From CBDUQI01 sp965369325 (GTDB taxonomy: Bacteria > Pseudomonadota > Gammaproteobacteria > Steroidobacterales > JBCBZW01), in assembly GCA_965369325.1 (NCBI GenBank), contig CBDUQI010000086.1:1-21837 (forward strand): a stretch of DNA of 21,837 nucleotides, in the 5' to 3' direction. The position numbers were made by a program, and so were the translations under genes. This document shows positions 7,412 to 15,121 of this stretch, in pieces. The notes below the pieces were generated by a model. It did no database searches. It was not told where the DNA came from and saw only the letters and a list, made by a program, of their open reading frames with translations. The first letter of the stretch is position 1. The number at the start of each line of letters is the position of its first letter.

Positions 7412-8338
7412 ATGAACATCATCATATTAACCAACGGGCGCGCATCGCGGCGCCAGTACGATCTGCGGCGTATGACAGGGCTGGTGCCGGTGGCGGCCTG
7501 TTTGGCAGGCATCCTGGCGGTGGCGTTTGGCCTTGGCTGGCTGCTCGCGCCTACGCAGGATATTTCCACGGATCAACATGTTACGCATGTGCGCAGTACG
7601 CTTGGCCAGGAGCGCACGCAGATTCGTCAGATCCGCCAGCAAATTGACCAGAATCTGGATGCGTTTGCCTCCAAGGTGGGGCACCTAAGTGCGCACGTGA
7701 TTCGACTGGATGCGTTGGGTCGACGGTTGGCCGGCATGGCCGAGCTGACCGATGGCGAATTCGACTTCGCCTCAGCCCCCCCGCGCGGTGGTCCCGAGCA
7801 CCTATCGCCCGAACAACTGGGCTCGTTCAGCGAGTTCGCGGATGAGCTCACCCTATTGGGGCATCAGTTGGAGGATCGCCGCGGGCAGCTGGAAATTCTG
7901 GAAAGCCTGTTGCTGAGCAAAAACCTCGAAGGGCAGGTGCACCCAGAGGGCTTTCCGGTCAAAGGTGGTTGGATTTCTTCGTATTTCGGCCGCCGTACCG
8001 ACCCGATTACCGGTCGCGGTGCGCTGCATATGGGGTTGGATTTCGCGGGCCGCAGCGGCATGGCGATTACCTCAGTGGCCGCTGGCGTGGTGAATTTCTC
8101 CGGCACGCGCCAGGGGTTCGGCAAAATCGTCGAGATTAACCACGGCAATGGGTTTGTGACCCGTTACGCGCATAACAGCAAGAATTTGGTGGCCGTGGGC
8201 GAGAAGGTAGACAAGGGGCAGGAAATCGCCCTAATGGGGGCGACCGGCCGCGCAACCGGGCCCAATCTACACTTTGAAGTGCTGCAGAACGGGCGCGCTG
8301 TGAACCCGATTAAATACGTCAAAAACGAGTCTGATTAG
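7412..8338 (+). CDS. Membrane-anchored M23 family (LytM-type) metallopeptidase
   Basis: The product is 308 aa. A cytoplasmic stretch of about 20 residues is followed by one membrane segment (about 21-46), a helical and probably coiled-coil periplasmic region (about 55-170), and a C-terminal M23 domain (about 186-303). Zinc-ligand candidates are His206 and Asp210 in HMGLDFAG and His287 in NLHFEV; His254 in YAHNS is also conserved. The usual HxH is NxH here, because residue 285 is Asn. M23 enzymes cut peptide cross-links of peptidoglycan, but some members are inactive activators of amidases. The gene sits between dciA and secA, as in Pseudomonas. No good ribosome site is visible before the ATG; GCGAG is the nearest purine tract. 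Family assignment is sure, activity is not. Confidence 0.9.
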   Translation: MNIIILTNGRASRRQYDLRRMTGLVPVAACLAGILAVAFGLGWLLAPTQDISTDQHVTHVRSTLGQERTQIRQIRQQIDQNLDAFASKVGHLSAHVIRLDALGRRLAGMAELTDGEFDFASAPPRGGPEHLSPEQLGSFSEFADELTLLGHQLEDRRGQLEILESLLLSKNLEGQVHPEGFPVKGGWISSYFGRRTDPITGRGALHMGLDFAGRSGMAITSVAAGVVNFSGTRQGFGKIVEINHGNGFVTRYAHNSKNLVAVGEKVDKGQEIALMGATGRATGPNLHFEVLQNGRAVNPIKYVKNESD

Positions 8339-8347
8339 GGCTGAGTT

Positions 8348-8364
8348 GCGGGCAGCCTGCCCGC
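8348..8364 (+). terminator. weak terminator-like hairpin after the M23 gene
   Basis: GCGGGCA (8348-8354) and TGCCCGC (8358-8364) form a 7-bp GC-rich stem with a 3-base loop, 10 bases after the M23 stop. No T tract follows. A second small hairpin, CGGGC and GCCCG, lies at 8412-8426. The rest of the 223-base gap before secA shows no promoter I can call with confidence. Confidence 0.3.
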
Positions 8365-8561
8365 GTCCGGCATGCCACCCGGGTTTGTTGTGCTACCGAA
8401 TGCTTGAAATTCGGGCCAGGCGCCCGGATATCGGCTTATTGATTAGCTAAATCCGGCTTGAGCCGCAGGATTCGGCGCTTAGCTGAGGTACACTTGCGCC
8501 CTTTGCAAGCGACCGGATTTTCGCTTGGCCCACCGCCGCATATGCAGACTCGAACAATATC

Positions 8562-11357
8562 ATGCTGACTAATTTACTGACTGGTCTTTTCGGTAGCCGC
8601 AACAAGCGCATGCTCAAGCAGTACGGCAAGCTAGTTACCGCAACCAACGCATTGGAGCCACAGACTCAGGCGCTCACCGATGAGCAACTGCTGGCCAAGA
8701 CGGCCGAGTTCCGCCAGCGCCTGGATGAGGGTGCGGTGTTGGAGTCGCTCATCCCGGAGGCCTTTGCCGTTGTGCGCGAGGCCTCAGTGCGCACGCTGGG
8801 GATGCGCCACTTTGATGTCCAGCTGATTGGCGGCATCACGTTGAACAACGGCAAGATTGCCGAGATGCGCACCGGTGAGGGCAAAACCCTGGTGGCGACC
8901 CTGCCGGCGTATCTGAATGCGCTCACCCGTCAGGGCGTGCACATCGTTACGGTTAACGAGTATCTGGCCCAGCGTGATGCGGCCTGGATGGCGCCGATCT
9001 ATGAATTCCTGGGCCTGAGCGTTGGGGTCACCCGCAGCGGCCAGAGTCCGGATGAAAAGCGCGCGGCGTACGTGGCCGATATTACCTACGGCACCAATAA
9101 CGAATTTGGCTTTGACTATCTGCGCGACAACCTGGCCTATGCGCTGGAAGACAAGGCGCAGAAGGGGCTGGGGTTTGCCGTAGTCGACGAGGTGGACTCT
9201 ATCCTGATCGACGAGGCGCGCACACCGCTTATTATTTCGGGCCCTGCTGAGGACAGCGTAGAGGTTTACCAGAAGATCAATCGCCTGATTCCGCGGCTTA
9301 AGCGGCAGACCGAAGAAGACGGTCCGGGCGACTTTTCGGTAGATGAAAAGAACAAGCAGGCGCATTTGTCCGAGGAAGGGCTGGAGCGGGTGGAAAAACT
9401 GCTGGCCGAGGCCGGGCTGTTGGAAACCGGAGACGACAGCCTCTACTCCAGCGCCAACATCACGCTGATGCACCATCTAAACGCGGCCTTGCGCGCGCAT
9501 CACCTGTTCGAGCGCGATACCGCGTACATCGTGACGGATGGCGACATCGTCATCGTGGACGAATTTACCGGCCGCACTATGCCGGGGCGCCGCTGGTCCG
9601 ATGGTCTGCATCAGGCCATCGAAGCCAAAGAAGGCGTCAGGGTGAAAGAAGAGAATCAGACCCTGGCCTCGATTACCTTCCAGAACTACTTTCGTATGTA
9701 CGGCAAGCTTTCCGGCATGACCGGTACGGCGGATACCGAAGCCTACGAGTTCCAGCAGATTTACGGCCTCGAAGTGGTAGTGATTCCCACGCACCGTCAG
9801 ATGGTGCGTGCCGATAACCCCGATCAAGTGTATCTGAGCCAAGCAGATAAATTCGAAGCGCTGGTTGAGGAAATCAAAGACTGTGCGGAACGGGGTCAGC
9901 CGGTGCTGGTAGGCACCACCTCCATCGATACGTCGGAGCGTCTGTCCGAAGTGCTGACCAAAGCCGGGTTTAAGCACGAGGTACTGAACGCCAAGCAGCA
10001 CGAGCGGGAAGCCGAAATTGTGGCCCAGGCGGGACGCCCAGGAGCCATTACCATCGCGACCAACATGGCGGGTCGTGGCACGGATATCGTGCTGGGCGGC
10101 AATCTCGAACGGGAGCTGCAGTCGCTAGAGGAGGGCGATACGGCGGCTCGTGCCGAGTTAGAGGCACAGTGGAAGGTGCGTCATCAGGCCGTGCTGGACG
10201 CGGGTGGTCTGCACATTATTGGCACCGAGCGGCATGAGTCTCGCCGTATCGATAACCAGTTGCGAGGTCGCTCCGGTCGTCAGGGCGATCCGGGTTCCAG
10301 CCGCTTCTTCCTGTCAATGGAAGATACGTTGATGCGTATTTTTGGTGATCCGCAGCGGACCAAGAAAATGCTCGAACGCGTCGGCATGCGCCAGGGTGAG
10401 ATGATTGAATCAAAAATGCTCACCAAGCAGATCGAGCGGGCCCAGCGCAAAGTGGAATCGCATAACTTTGACGTGCGTAAGCAGCTGTTGGAGTACGACG
10501 ATGTGGCCAACGACCAGCGCCGCGTAGTGTACTCACAGCGCTCGGATCTGATGGCGGCCGAAGAAGTCGAAGAGGCGGTGATGGGCATCCGCGAAGAGGT
10601 GATTAACGAGGTTGCCGACGATTATATCTCGCCCAGTACCACCGAAGAGCAGTGGAATGTGGCCGGTCTGACCACTTTACTTGAGCGCGATTTCGGCGTG
10701 TCTGTGCCGATTCAGACCTGGCTGGACAATGACGATGCGCTTAACAACGACACGTTGCGTGAGCGCATCGTGCAGGCGGTAGACGAGCGCTATGCCGAAA
10801 AGGTCGAGCGCTACACTGCGCCAGTGATGCGCAATATCGAAAAAGTGATCATGCTGCGCCAGTTGGATGCTCATTGGAAGGAGCATCTGGCCGCGATGGA
10901 CCATCTGCGCCAGGGCATCGGCCTGCGCGGCTACGCACAGAAGAACCCCAAGCAGGAATACAAGCGTGAAGCGTTTGGCATGTTCAGCGATATGCTGGAT
11001 CGGGTTAAACAGGATGTCACCAAGTTCCTGTGTCGAGTCGAGCTGGCATCCCCGGAGGATGTTGAGGCGCTGGAACGTCGTCGCCAGGAGCAATCTCGGA
11101 TGAGCTTCCAGCACCCCGACGCCTCGGCGGCTTCGCCCGTGCCACCCGCTGCGGCCGCGGCCGGCGCCGCTCGGCCGGTGGGCCCGGCGCCCGGGTTACC
11201 CGGTGCAGCGCCAGCTCGCAGTGCAGTACCAGGCGCCGCCGGTATGCCGCCCGGTGGCGATCCGTTTAAGCGGCCAACACCCAAAGTCGGGCGCAATCAG
11301 GCCTGTCCGTGCGGCTCGGGCAAGAAGTACAAACAGTGCCACGGTAAGCTGTCCTGA
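8562..11357 (+). CDS. secA: Protein translocase subunit SecA
   Basis: SecA is the ATPase motor that drives unfolded preproteins through SecYEG at the inner membrane. The product is 931 aa. The N-terminus MLTNLLTGLFGSRNKR matches the family. Walker A is MRTGEGKT (102-109), Walker B is DEVD (209-212), and the second helicase domain shows TNMAGRGTDI and later RGRSGRQGDPG. The last residues carry the zinc finger CPCGSGKKYKQCH (Cys915, Cys917, Cys926, His927) that binds SecB. A Pro-, Ala- and Gly-rich linker of about 35 residues precedes the finger. The ribosome site before the ATG is weak. The TGA stop overlaps by two bases the first possible CTG start of the next gene, which suggests coupling. 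No secM-like regulator precedes it. Confidence 0.98.
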   Translation: MLTNLLTGLFGSRNKRMLKQYGKLVTATNALEPQTQALTDEQLLAKTAEFRQRLDEGAVLESLIPEAFAVVREASVRTLGMRHFDVQLIGGITLNNGKIAEMRTGEGKTLVATLPAYLNALTRQGVHIVTVNEYLAQRDAAWMAPIYEFLGLSVGVTRSGQSPDEKRAAYVADITYGTNNEFGFDYLRDNLAYALEDKAQKGLGFAVVDEVDSILIDEARTPLIISGPAEDSVEVYQKINRLIPRLKRQTEEDGPGDFSVDEKNKQAHLSEEGLERVEKLLAEAGLLETGDDSLYSSANITLMHHLNAALRAHHLFERDTAYIVTDGDIVIVDEFTGRTMPGRRWSDGLHQAIEAKEGVRVKEENQTLASITFQNYFRMYGKLSGMTGTADTEAYEFQQIYGLEVVVIPTHRQMVRADNPDQVYLSQADKFEALVEEIKDCAERGQPVLVGTTSIDTSERLSEVLTKAGFKHEVLNAKQHEREAEIVAQAGRPGAITIATNMAGRGTDIVLGGNLERELQSLEEGDTAARAELEAQWKVRHQAVLDAGGLHIIGTERHESRRIDNQLRGRSGRQGDPGSSRFFLSMEDTLMRIFGDPQRTKKMLERVGMRQGEMIESKMLTKQIERAQRKVESHNFDVRKQLLEYDDVANDQRRVVYSQRSDLMAAEEVEEAVMGIREEVINEVADDYISPSTTEEQWNVAGLTTLLERDFGVSVPIQTWLDNDDALNNDTLRERIVQAVDERYAEKVERYTAPVMRNIEKVIMLRQLDAHWKEHLAAMDHLRQGIGLRGYAQKNPKQEYKREAFGMFSDMLDRVKQDVTKFLCRVELASPEDVEALERRRQEQSRMSFQHPDASAASPVPPAAAAAGAARPVGPAPGLPGAAPARSAVPGAAGMPPGGDPFKRPTPKVGRNQACPCGSGKKYKQCHGKLS

Positions 11358-12358
11358 CCCAGGGTTGGGGCAACGCGCGCATTGAAGTCGCCGCAGGCGT
11401 CCTACAAAACCCTGACGGCGAAGTGCTTATATCGCAGCGTCCTGCCGGTAAGCATATGGCGGGCCGCTGGGAGTTACCGGGCGGAAAAATAAACTCAGGC
11501 GAATCCAACACAGCGGCGCTGCGACGGGAGTTGCACGAAGAGCTGGGTATCATTGTTAAACACGTTCGCCCATTGATCCGCATTGCGCACCAGTATCCGG
11601 ATCGCTGCGTCATGCTGCACACCTATCGTGTACTGCAATGGCAGGGCCAGCCGTTTGGCCGCGAAGGGCAGGCGACACGTTGGGTGCACGCTGATCGTTT
11701 GCATCAGGCAGATTTGCTAGAAGCCGATCGGCCCATCGTCAGCGCTGTGCAGTTGCCATGCCGTATCGCTACGCTGTCGGTGCGCGCCGCTCGTGATTTG
11801 TTGCAAGATCCGTGTGGTTTGCAACGATTGCGCGGGGCGCGTGAGCAGGGCGTTGGTTATGTAATGTTGGATAGCCCAACCGGGCCACCGATACCGTCAC
11901 TCGCGCCGCTGTGCGCCCAGGCCGGCCTCGGGCTCATACTGGCGCCAGAAAAAGCGCTACCCGCCTCTGAAGATGCCCCTGGCCTTGCAGGGGCGACCGC
12001 CCCCGAGGCAGATGCCGCAGGGCTGGCGGTCCATGCAGCTCAGTTAGCCCAATGGGAGCAGAGCGACACGCCGCCTGCTATGCCGCGTCTGCTTGGCGTA
12101 CGTTGTGGCGACGCGCATCAAATCGCGCGGGCGCATCGGTTCGGTGCGGACTTTGTGGTGTTGCAAGTGTCGGGGGCAGAGGGCGGGCCGGCGCTAAATC
12201 ACTGGTCGGACTTCGCCGTCGCAGCGCATGCGGCCAGCGTGCCCGTCTACGCGGCAGGTACTGGGCTGGAAGGGCAATTAACGGTGGCGTGGGAGCATGG
12301 CGCGCAGGGTATTGTGAGCGATCTGGCAAGCATAGCGCAGCTTAATGGGGCCCGTTGA
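11354..12358 (+). CDS. mutT: Nudix (MutT-type) hydrolase fused to a ThiE-like (TMP synthase) domain
   Basis: The N-terminal domain carries a perfect Nudix box, GX5EX7REUXEEXGU (residues 44-66 if read from 11354), next to the MutT-like LPGGKINSGE. MutT hydrolyses 8-oxo-dGTP to prevent mutation. The C-terminal part (about 155-330) resembles the thiamine-phosphate synthase/TenI fold, with GADFVVLQVSG and VPVYAAGTG. This fusion is known in gammaproteobacteria, and its second domain has no firm role. The start is unusual. The first canonical codon, GTG at 11423, would delete the conserved first strand IEVAAGVLQNPDGE, which is open in frame upstream. Between the in-frame TAA (11345-11347) and 11423 only CTG at 11354 or ATT at 11381 could start it. 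I used 11354, which overlaps the secA stop. The gene converges on yacG. Confidence 0.88.
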   Translation: MTQGWGNARIEVAAGVLQNPDGEVLISQRPAGKHMAGRWELPGGKINSGESNTAALRRELHEELGIIVKHVRPLIRIAHQYPDRCVMLHTYRVLQWQGQPFGREGQATRWVHADRLHQADLLEADRPIVSAVQLPCRIATLSVRAARDLLQDPCGLQRLRGAREQGVGYVMLDSPTGPPIPSLAPLCAQAGLGLILAPEKALPASEDAPGLAGATAPEADAAGLAVHAAQLAQWEQSDTPPAMPRLLGVRCGDAHQIARAHRFGADFVVLQVSGAEGGPALNHWSDFAVAAHAASVPVYAAGTGLEGQLTVAWEHGAQGIVSDLASIAQLNGAR

Positions 12359-12391
12359 GAGGGTAGCAATGTGTCGTGCGTCCGGGCGCGT

Positions 12392-12574
12392 CTACTCGGC
12401 GGCGGGGTCGTCGTAAGCCTCGGGGGCCGACTCGCCCGCGATCGCGTGCTGCTCGGTCAGCCATTCGCCCAGATCGATCATACGGCAGCGTTTGCTGCAA
12501 AAGGGCCGCCAACGGGCTGCCTCAGTCCATTCCACCGGGCTTGCACAATGCGGGCAGTTAACAACACTGGTCAT
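12392..12574 (-). CDS. yacG: DNA gyrase inhibitor YacG
   Basis: YacG is a small zinc-binding protein that binds GyrB and inhibits DNA gyrase. The product is 60 aa. The four zinc cysteines are Cys7 and Cys10 in CPHC and Cys26 and Cys30 in CSKRC. The core RPFCSKRCRMIDLGEWL is almost identical to the E. coli protein, and the acidic tail is also typical. I chose the ATG at 12574 because longer frames in the same phase run into zapD and lack conservation. It starts only seven bases after the zapD stop (12582-12584, minus strand), so it is probably the last gene of the pilD-coaE-zapD-yacG transcript. Adjacent coaE-zapD-yacG is a common gammaproteobacterial arrangement. Confidence 0.95.
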   Translation of the reverse strand: MTSVVNCPHCASPVEWTEAARWRPFCSKRCRMIDLGEWLTEQHAIAGESAPEAYDDPAAE

Positions 12575-12581
12575 GCGAGAA

Positions 12582-13382
12582 CTAGCAGCGCGCGAGAAAA
12601 AATTCGACGTCGTCGTTGACCAGTTCGGCGCGGGAACTGGTGGCACGCCAACGGCGGAAGCGGATGGTAAAGCGGTGTTGACTGCCGCTGATTTCCGGAT
12701 ACAGATCGTTGCCCGCTGGCAGACTGATACGCAGCAGCTCCGATGCGCCCTTTTCCAGGTGATCCTGAAACAGGCCGTGCTCGGCCACATGGCGCGCACG
12801 CGGGGCGCCTTGTCGGGTTAGCCACAGCAGCTCTTTGAGGGCCAGTTCAAGCGGCTCCAGTGCGTTCAACCAGGCATCAATGTCCTCGCGTCGATCGCTG
12901 TAGTTGCGGTTCAGCCAGTGATGGTAGTCGGGCAGATCAAATTCGCAGGTGCCGCCTGGGATGCTGCTGCGATGGCGAATCGAGCTGAGAAAATCACTTT
13001 CGCGCAACGTGTGAATAAAGTGCTTGCCGGCTTGGTTGAGCCCCTCGCGTAGTGCCGTCACCGTGCTCAGAATACTGCGCAAACGCTGGTCGTCCACATC
13101 CGGATTGGTGGCTAGGCTTTCAAACTGCAACGCTCGCCTTTCCAGCTCCTTCAGCACATCGCTGCGCACATCACCGCGGCCGAGAATTGCCAGAATATCG
13201 AGGAGAGCGTTCACCGCCGCCCGGGTTTCCCAAGCGGTACGGCCGGCGCCGTGGTGGCGCATCATCGCGAACAGGAACTCTAGGCGCAGAAAAGTGCGCA
13301 TTCTTTCATGCAGCGGCTGCTCATAGAGCACCAATTCGCGTGCCGGATCCTGAGCGGGGAGGTGGTGGGCGGGCTCGTTCAT
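12582..13382 (-). CDS. zapD: Cell division protein ZapD (Z-ring associated, DUF1342)
   Basis: ZapD binds the C-terminal tail of FtsZ and bundles filaments in the Z-ring. The product is 266 aa against about 247 in E. coli. The opening VLYEQPLHERMRTFLRLEFLF is the family signature, and the rest is helix-rich followed by a beta-rich end, as in the ZapD fold. About ten to fifteen extra N-terminal residues account for most of the added length. It lies 26 bases after coaE and seven before yacG. Its binding partner tail is encoded by ftsZ within the same window. Identification is by conserved sequence and neighbours. Confidence 0.93.
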   Translation of the reverse strand: MNEPAHHLPAQDPARELVLYEQPLHERMRTFLRLEFLFAMMRHHGAGRTAWETRAAVNALLDILAILGRGDVRSDVLKELERRALQFESLATNPDVDDQRLRSILSTVTALREGLNQAGKHFIHTLRESDFLSSIRHRSSIPGGTCEFDLPDYHHWLNRNYSDRREDIDAWLNALEPLELALKELLWLTRQGAPRARHVAEHGLFQDHLEKGASELLRISLPAGNDLYPEISGSQHRFTIRFRRWRATSSRAELVNDDVEFFLARC

Positions 13383-13408
13383 TCCGTATTTGTACTCCAG
13401 CTAGCGCG

Positions 13409-14074
13409 CTACGGCAAACTGTGTCCATTTGCCAACGCTATAGCCAGATATCTTCCATGCAGTTCGGCGACCTCAACGGATAGCGCATCCAGCGTGCTGT
13501 CGTTGCTCACGATGTCATCGGCCACCGCCAAACGCGCCTCGCGGGTCGCTTGTGCCGCCAGAATACGTTGCGCGCTTTCTGGCGTCTCGCCATCGCGCTG
13601 CAACAGGCGGTATAGCTGCACCGCAGGATCGCAGTCAATCACGGCAATGCGGTCGAACCGGGTCAGGTTGCCGCCTTCCACCAGCAACGGCACGACAATG
13701 ATCACATACGGGGGCGGATCAGCATTGCGCGGCTGGCAGTGCGATTGCACCTGTGCTTGCGTGCTGGCCCAGATCAGCGGATGCAAAATGCCCTGCAGGC
13801 GCATCCGTGCCTTGGTGTCCGCGAAAATCCTTTGCCGCAGTGCCGCCCGGTCCAATGAGCCATCGGCGCGGCAAATATCGGCGCCGAATGCCTCGAGCAC
13901 TTGGGCCAGCCCAGGGGTGCCGGGTGCCACCACCTCACGGGCGATAACGTCGGTATCGATCACCGGGACGCCTAAGGCGGCGAACATATCTGCAGCTGCA
14001 CTTTTGCCGCTGGCGATCCCGCCCGTCAGCCCTACCGCCAGGCAGCGTGCAGCCCCCGCTACCCGCCCGGTCAC
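13409..14074 (-). CDS. coaE: Dephospho-CoA kinase
   Basis: CoaE phosphorylates dephospho-CoA in the last step of coenzyme A synthesis. The product is 221 aa. The P-loop is GLTGGIASGKS (15-25), followed by VIDTDVIARE with the conserved acidic residues, then ILHPLIW (96-102) and a late ADDIVSND motif. The best start is GTG at 14074, which overlaps the pilD stop as GTGA. The frame continues upstream inside pilD without conserved sequence, so a longer protein is unlikely. About ten residues precede the usual start of the family fold, so a slightly later internal start cannot be excluded, but no other canonical codon is available before the P-loop. pilD-coaE linkage is widespread in gammaproteobacteria with type IV pili. 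Confidence 0.95.
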   Translation of the reverse strand: MTGRVAGAARCLAVGLTGGIASGKSAAADMFAALGVPVIDTDVIAREVVAPGTPGLAQVLEAFGADICRADGSLDRAALRQRIFADTKARMRLQGILHPLIWASTQAQVQSHCQPRNADPPPYVIIVVPLLVEGGNLTRFDRIAVIDCDPAVQLYRLLQRDGETPESAQRILAAQATREARLAVADDIVSNDSTLDALSVEVAELHGRYLAIALANGHSLP

Positions 14075-14982
14075 TTCAGACCCGACAAACGCAGGTAGGC
14101 ATCGGTGATGGGTTCTCCCCACATCAACGCTACCCAACCCGCGGCTGCCAGGTAGGGGCCGTACGGAATGGGCACCTCGCGGGCATGTCGGCGCAGCACA
14201 ATCAGTGCGATGCCGACCGCCGCGCCGACCACGGCGGAGAGCAGAATGATCAAAGGTAGCCGCTGCCATCCCAGCCAGGCACCCAGTGCCGCCAGCAGCT
14301 TGAAATCCCCGTACCCCATACCTTCCTTGCCGGTCACCAGCTTAAACAGCTGGTACACCGACCACAGGCTGAGATAGCCGGCCGCCGCCCCAATAATCGA
14401 GGTGTAGGGGTCGGGGACCAGCGTGTTCCAAGGCATCACGCTCAGCAGCAGGCCGGCCCACAACAACGGCAGCGTGATGCTATCCGGGAGATACTGGGTA
14501 TCCAGATCGATGCCGGCCAGCGCGATCAGTGCCCAGGTAAAGCTCAGCGCCGCCACGGTGTCCATGGTGACACCAAATTTCAACGCGACTGCCACGCCGA
14601 GGATAGCCGTGAACAGCTCCACGATTGGGTAGCGTGGCGAGATCCGCGCGTCGCATCCGGAGCACTTGCCCCGCAGGGTTAAATAGCTCAGCACCGGGAT
14701 GTTCTCGAGTGCAGTAATCTGATGGCCACAGTGGGGGCATGCCGAGCGTGGCTGCGCCAGCGTGTAGGGCGTGTCGGTCGGAGCGTTGATCTGAGGGGCG
14801 TTTGCCTGCGGTGTGTCCGTCCGCATCAATTCGGTGCATTGCTCGCGCCAGTCGCGCTGCATCATGATGGGCAGGCGGTGGATGACGACGTTCAGAAAAC
14901 TGCCAACGCATAGGGATGTGAGGAAGACCAACGTGATAAACAGCGGCTGGCTGTTTGCGAGTAAATCAACAATCGCGAGCAT
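14071..14982 (-). CDS. pilD: Prepilin leader peptidase / N-methyltransferase
   Basis: PilD is an inner-membrane aspartyl protease that removes the leader of type IV prepilins and methylates the new N-terminal Phe. The product is 303 aa with about eight membrane segments. The cytoplasmic zinc-binding cysteines are Cys82 and Cys85 (CPHC) and Cys107 and Cys110 (CSGC). The catalytic aspartates lie in GIDLDTQYLPD (Asp159/Asp161) and GMGYGDFKLL (Asp226). A loop of about 25 residues rich in Thr, Pro, Asn and Ala (57-80) precedes the zinc motif. Its substrates are the two prepilins encoded upstream on the same strand. The gene follows pilC after a 139-base gap holding a terminator-like hairpin, so it may head its own transcript with coaE, zapD and yacG. 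Confidence 0.97.
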   Translation of the reverse strand: MLAIVDLLANSQPLFITLVFLTSLCVGSFLNVVIHRLPIMMQRDWREQCTELMRTDTPQANAPQINAPTDTPYTLAQPRSACPHCGHQITALENIPVLSYLTLRGKCSGCDARISPRYPIVELFTAILGVAVALKFGVTMDTVAALSFTWALIALAGIDLDTQYLPDSITLPLLWAGLLLSVMPWNTLVPDPYTSIIGAAAGYLSLWSVYQLFKLVTGKEGMGYGDFKLLAALGAWLGWQRLPLIILLSAVVGAAVGIALIVLRRHAREVPIPYGPYLAAAGWVALMWGEPITDAYLRLSGLK

Positions 14983-15015
14983 TTACTTACCATCCCAACG
15001 GCGGCATCGCCGCCA

Positions 15016-15050
15016 CACAAAACGCATCGCGCCCGTCGATACGGGCGCGA
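15016..15050 (-). terminator. likely intrinsic terminator after pilC
   Basis: The stem TCGCGCCCGT (15027-15036) and ACGGGCGCGA (15041-15050) is a perfect 10-bp GC-rich hairpin with a 4-base loop. Read on the minus strand it is followed by the U-rich stretch TGCGTTTTGTGT. It lies about 70 bases after the pilC stop and before pilD. A further small GC-rich inverted repeat lies at about 15000-15014. Confidence 0.55.
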
Positions 15051-15121
15051 AACGGTGGCAGAGGCCAGGGCGCGGAGCGCAGATTTGCACTGACGCGAGT
15101 AAGCGCGTTGTGCCTGAGGCG

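Noticed and set aside
8466..8494. Possible secA promoter with -10 TACACT
   Set aside because: The -35 position reads CAGGAT or similar at all normal spacings, so the match is no better than chance.
13308..14108. Plus-strand open frame of 266 codons opposite coaE
   Set aside because: The coaE motifs on the minus strand are intact; the plus frame is low complexity (Ser, Ala, Arg) and without a domain.
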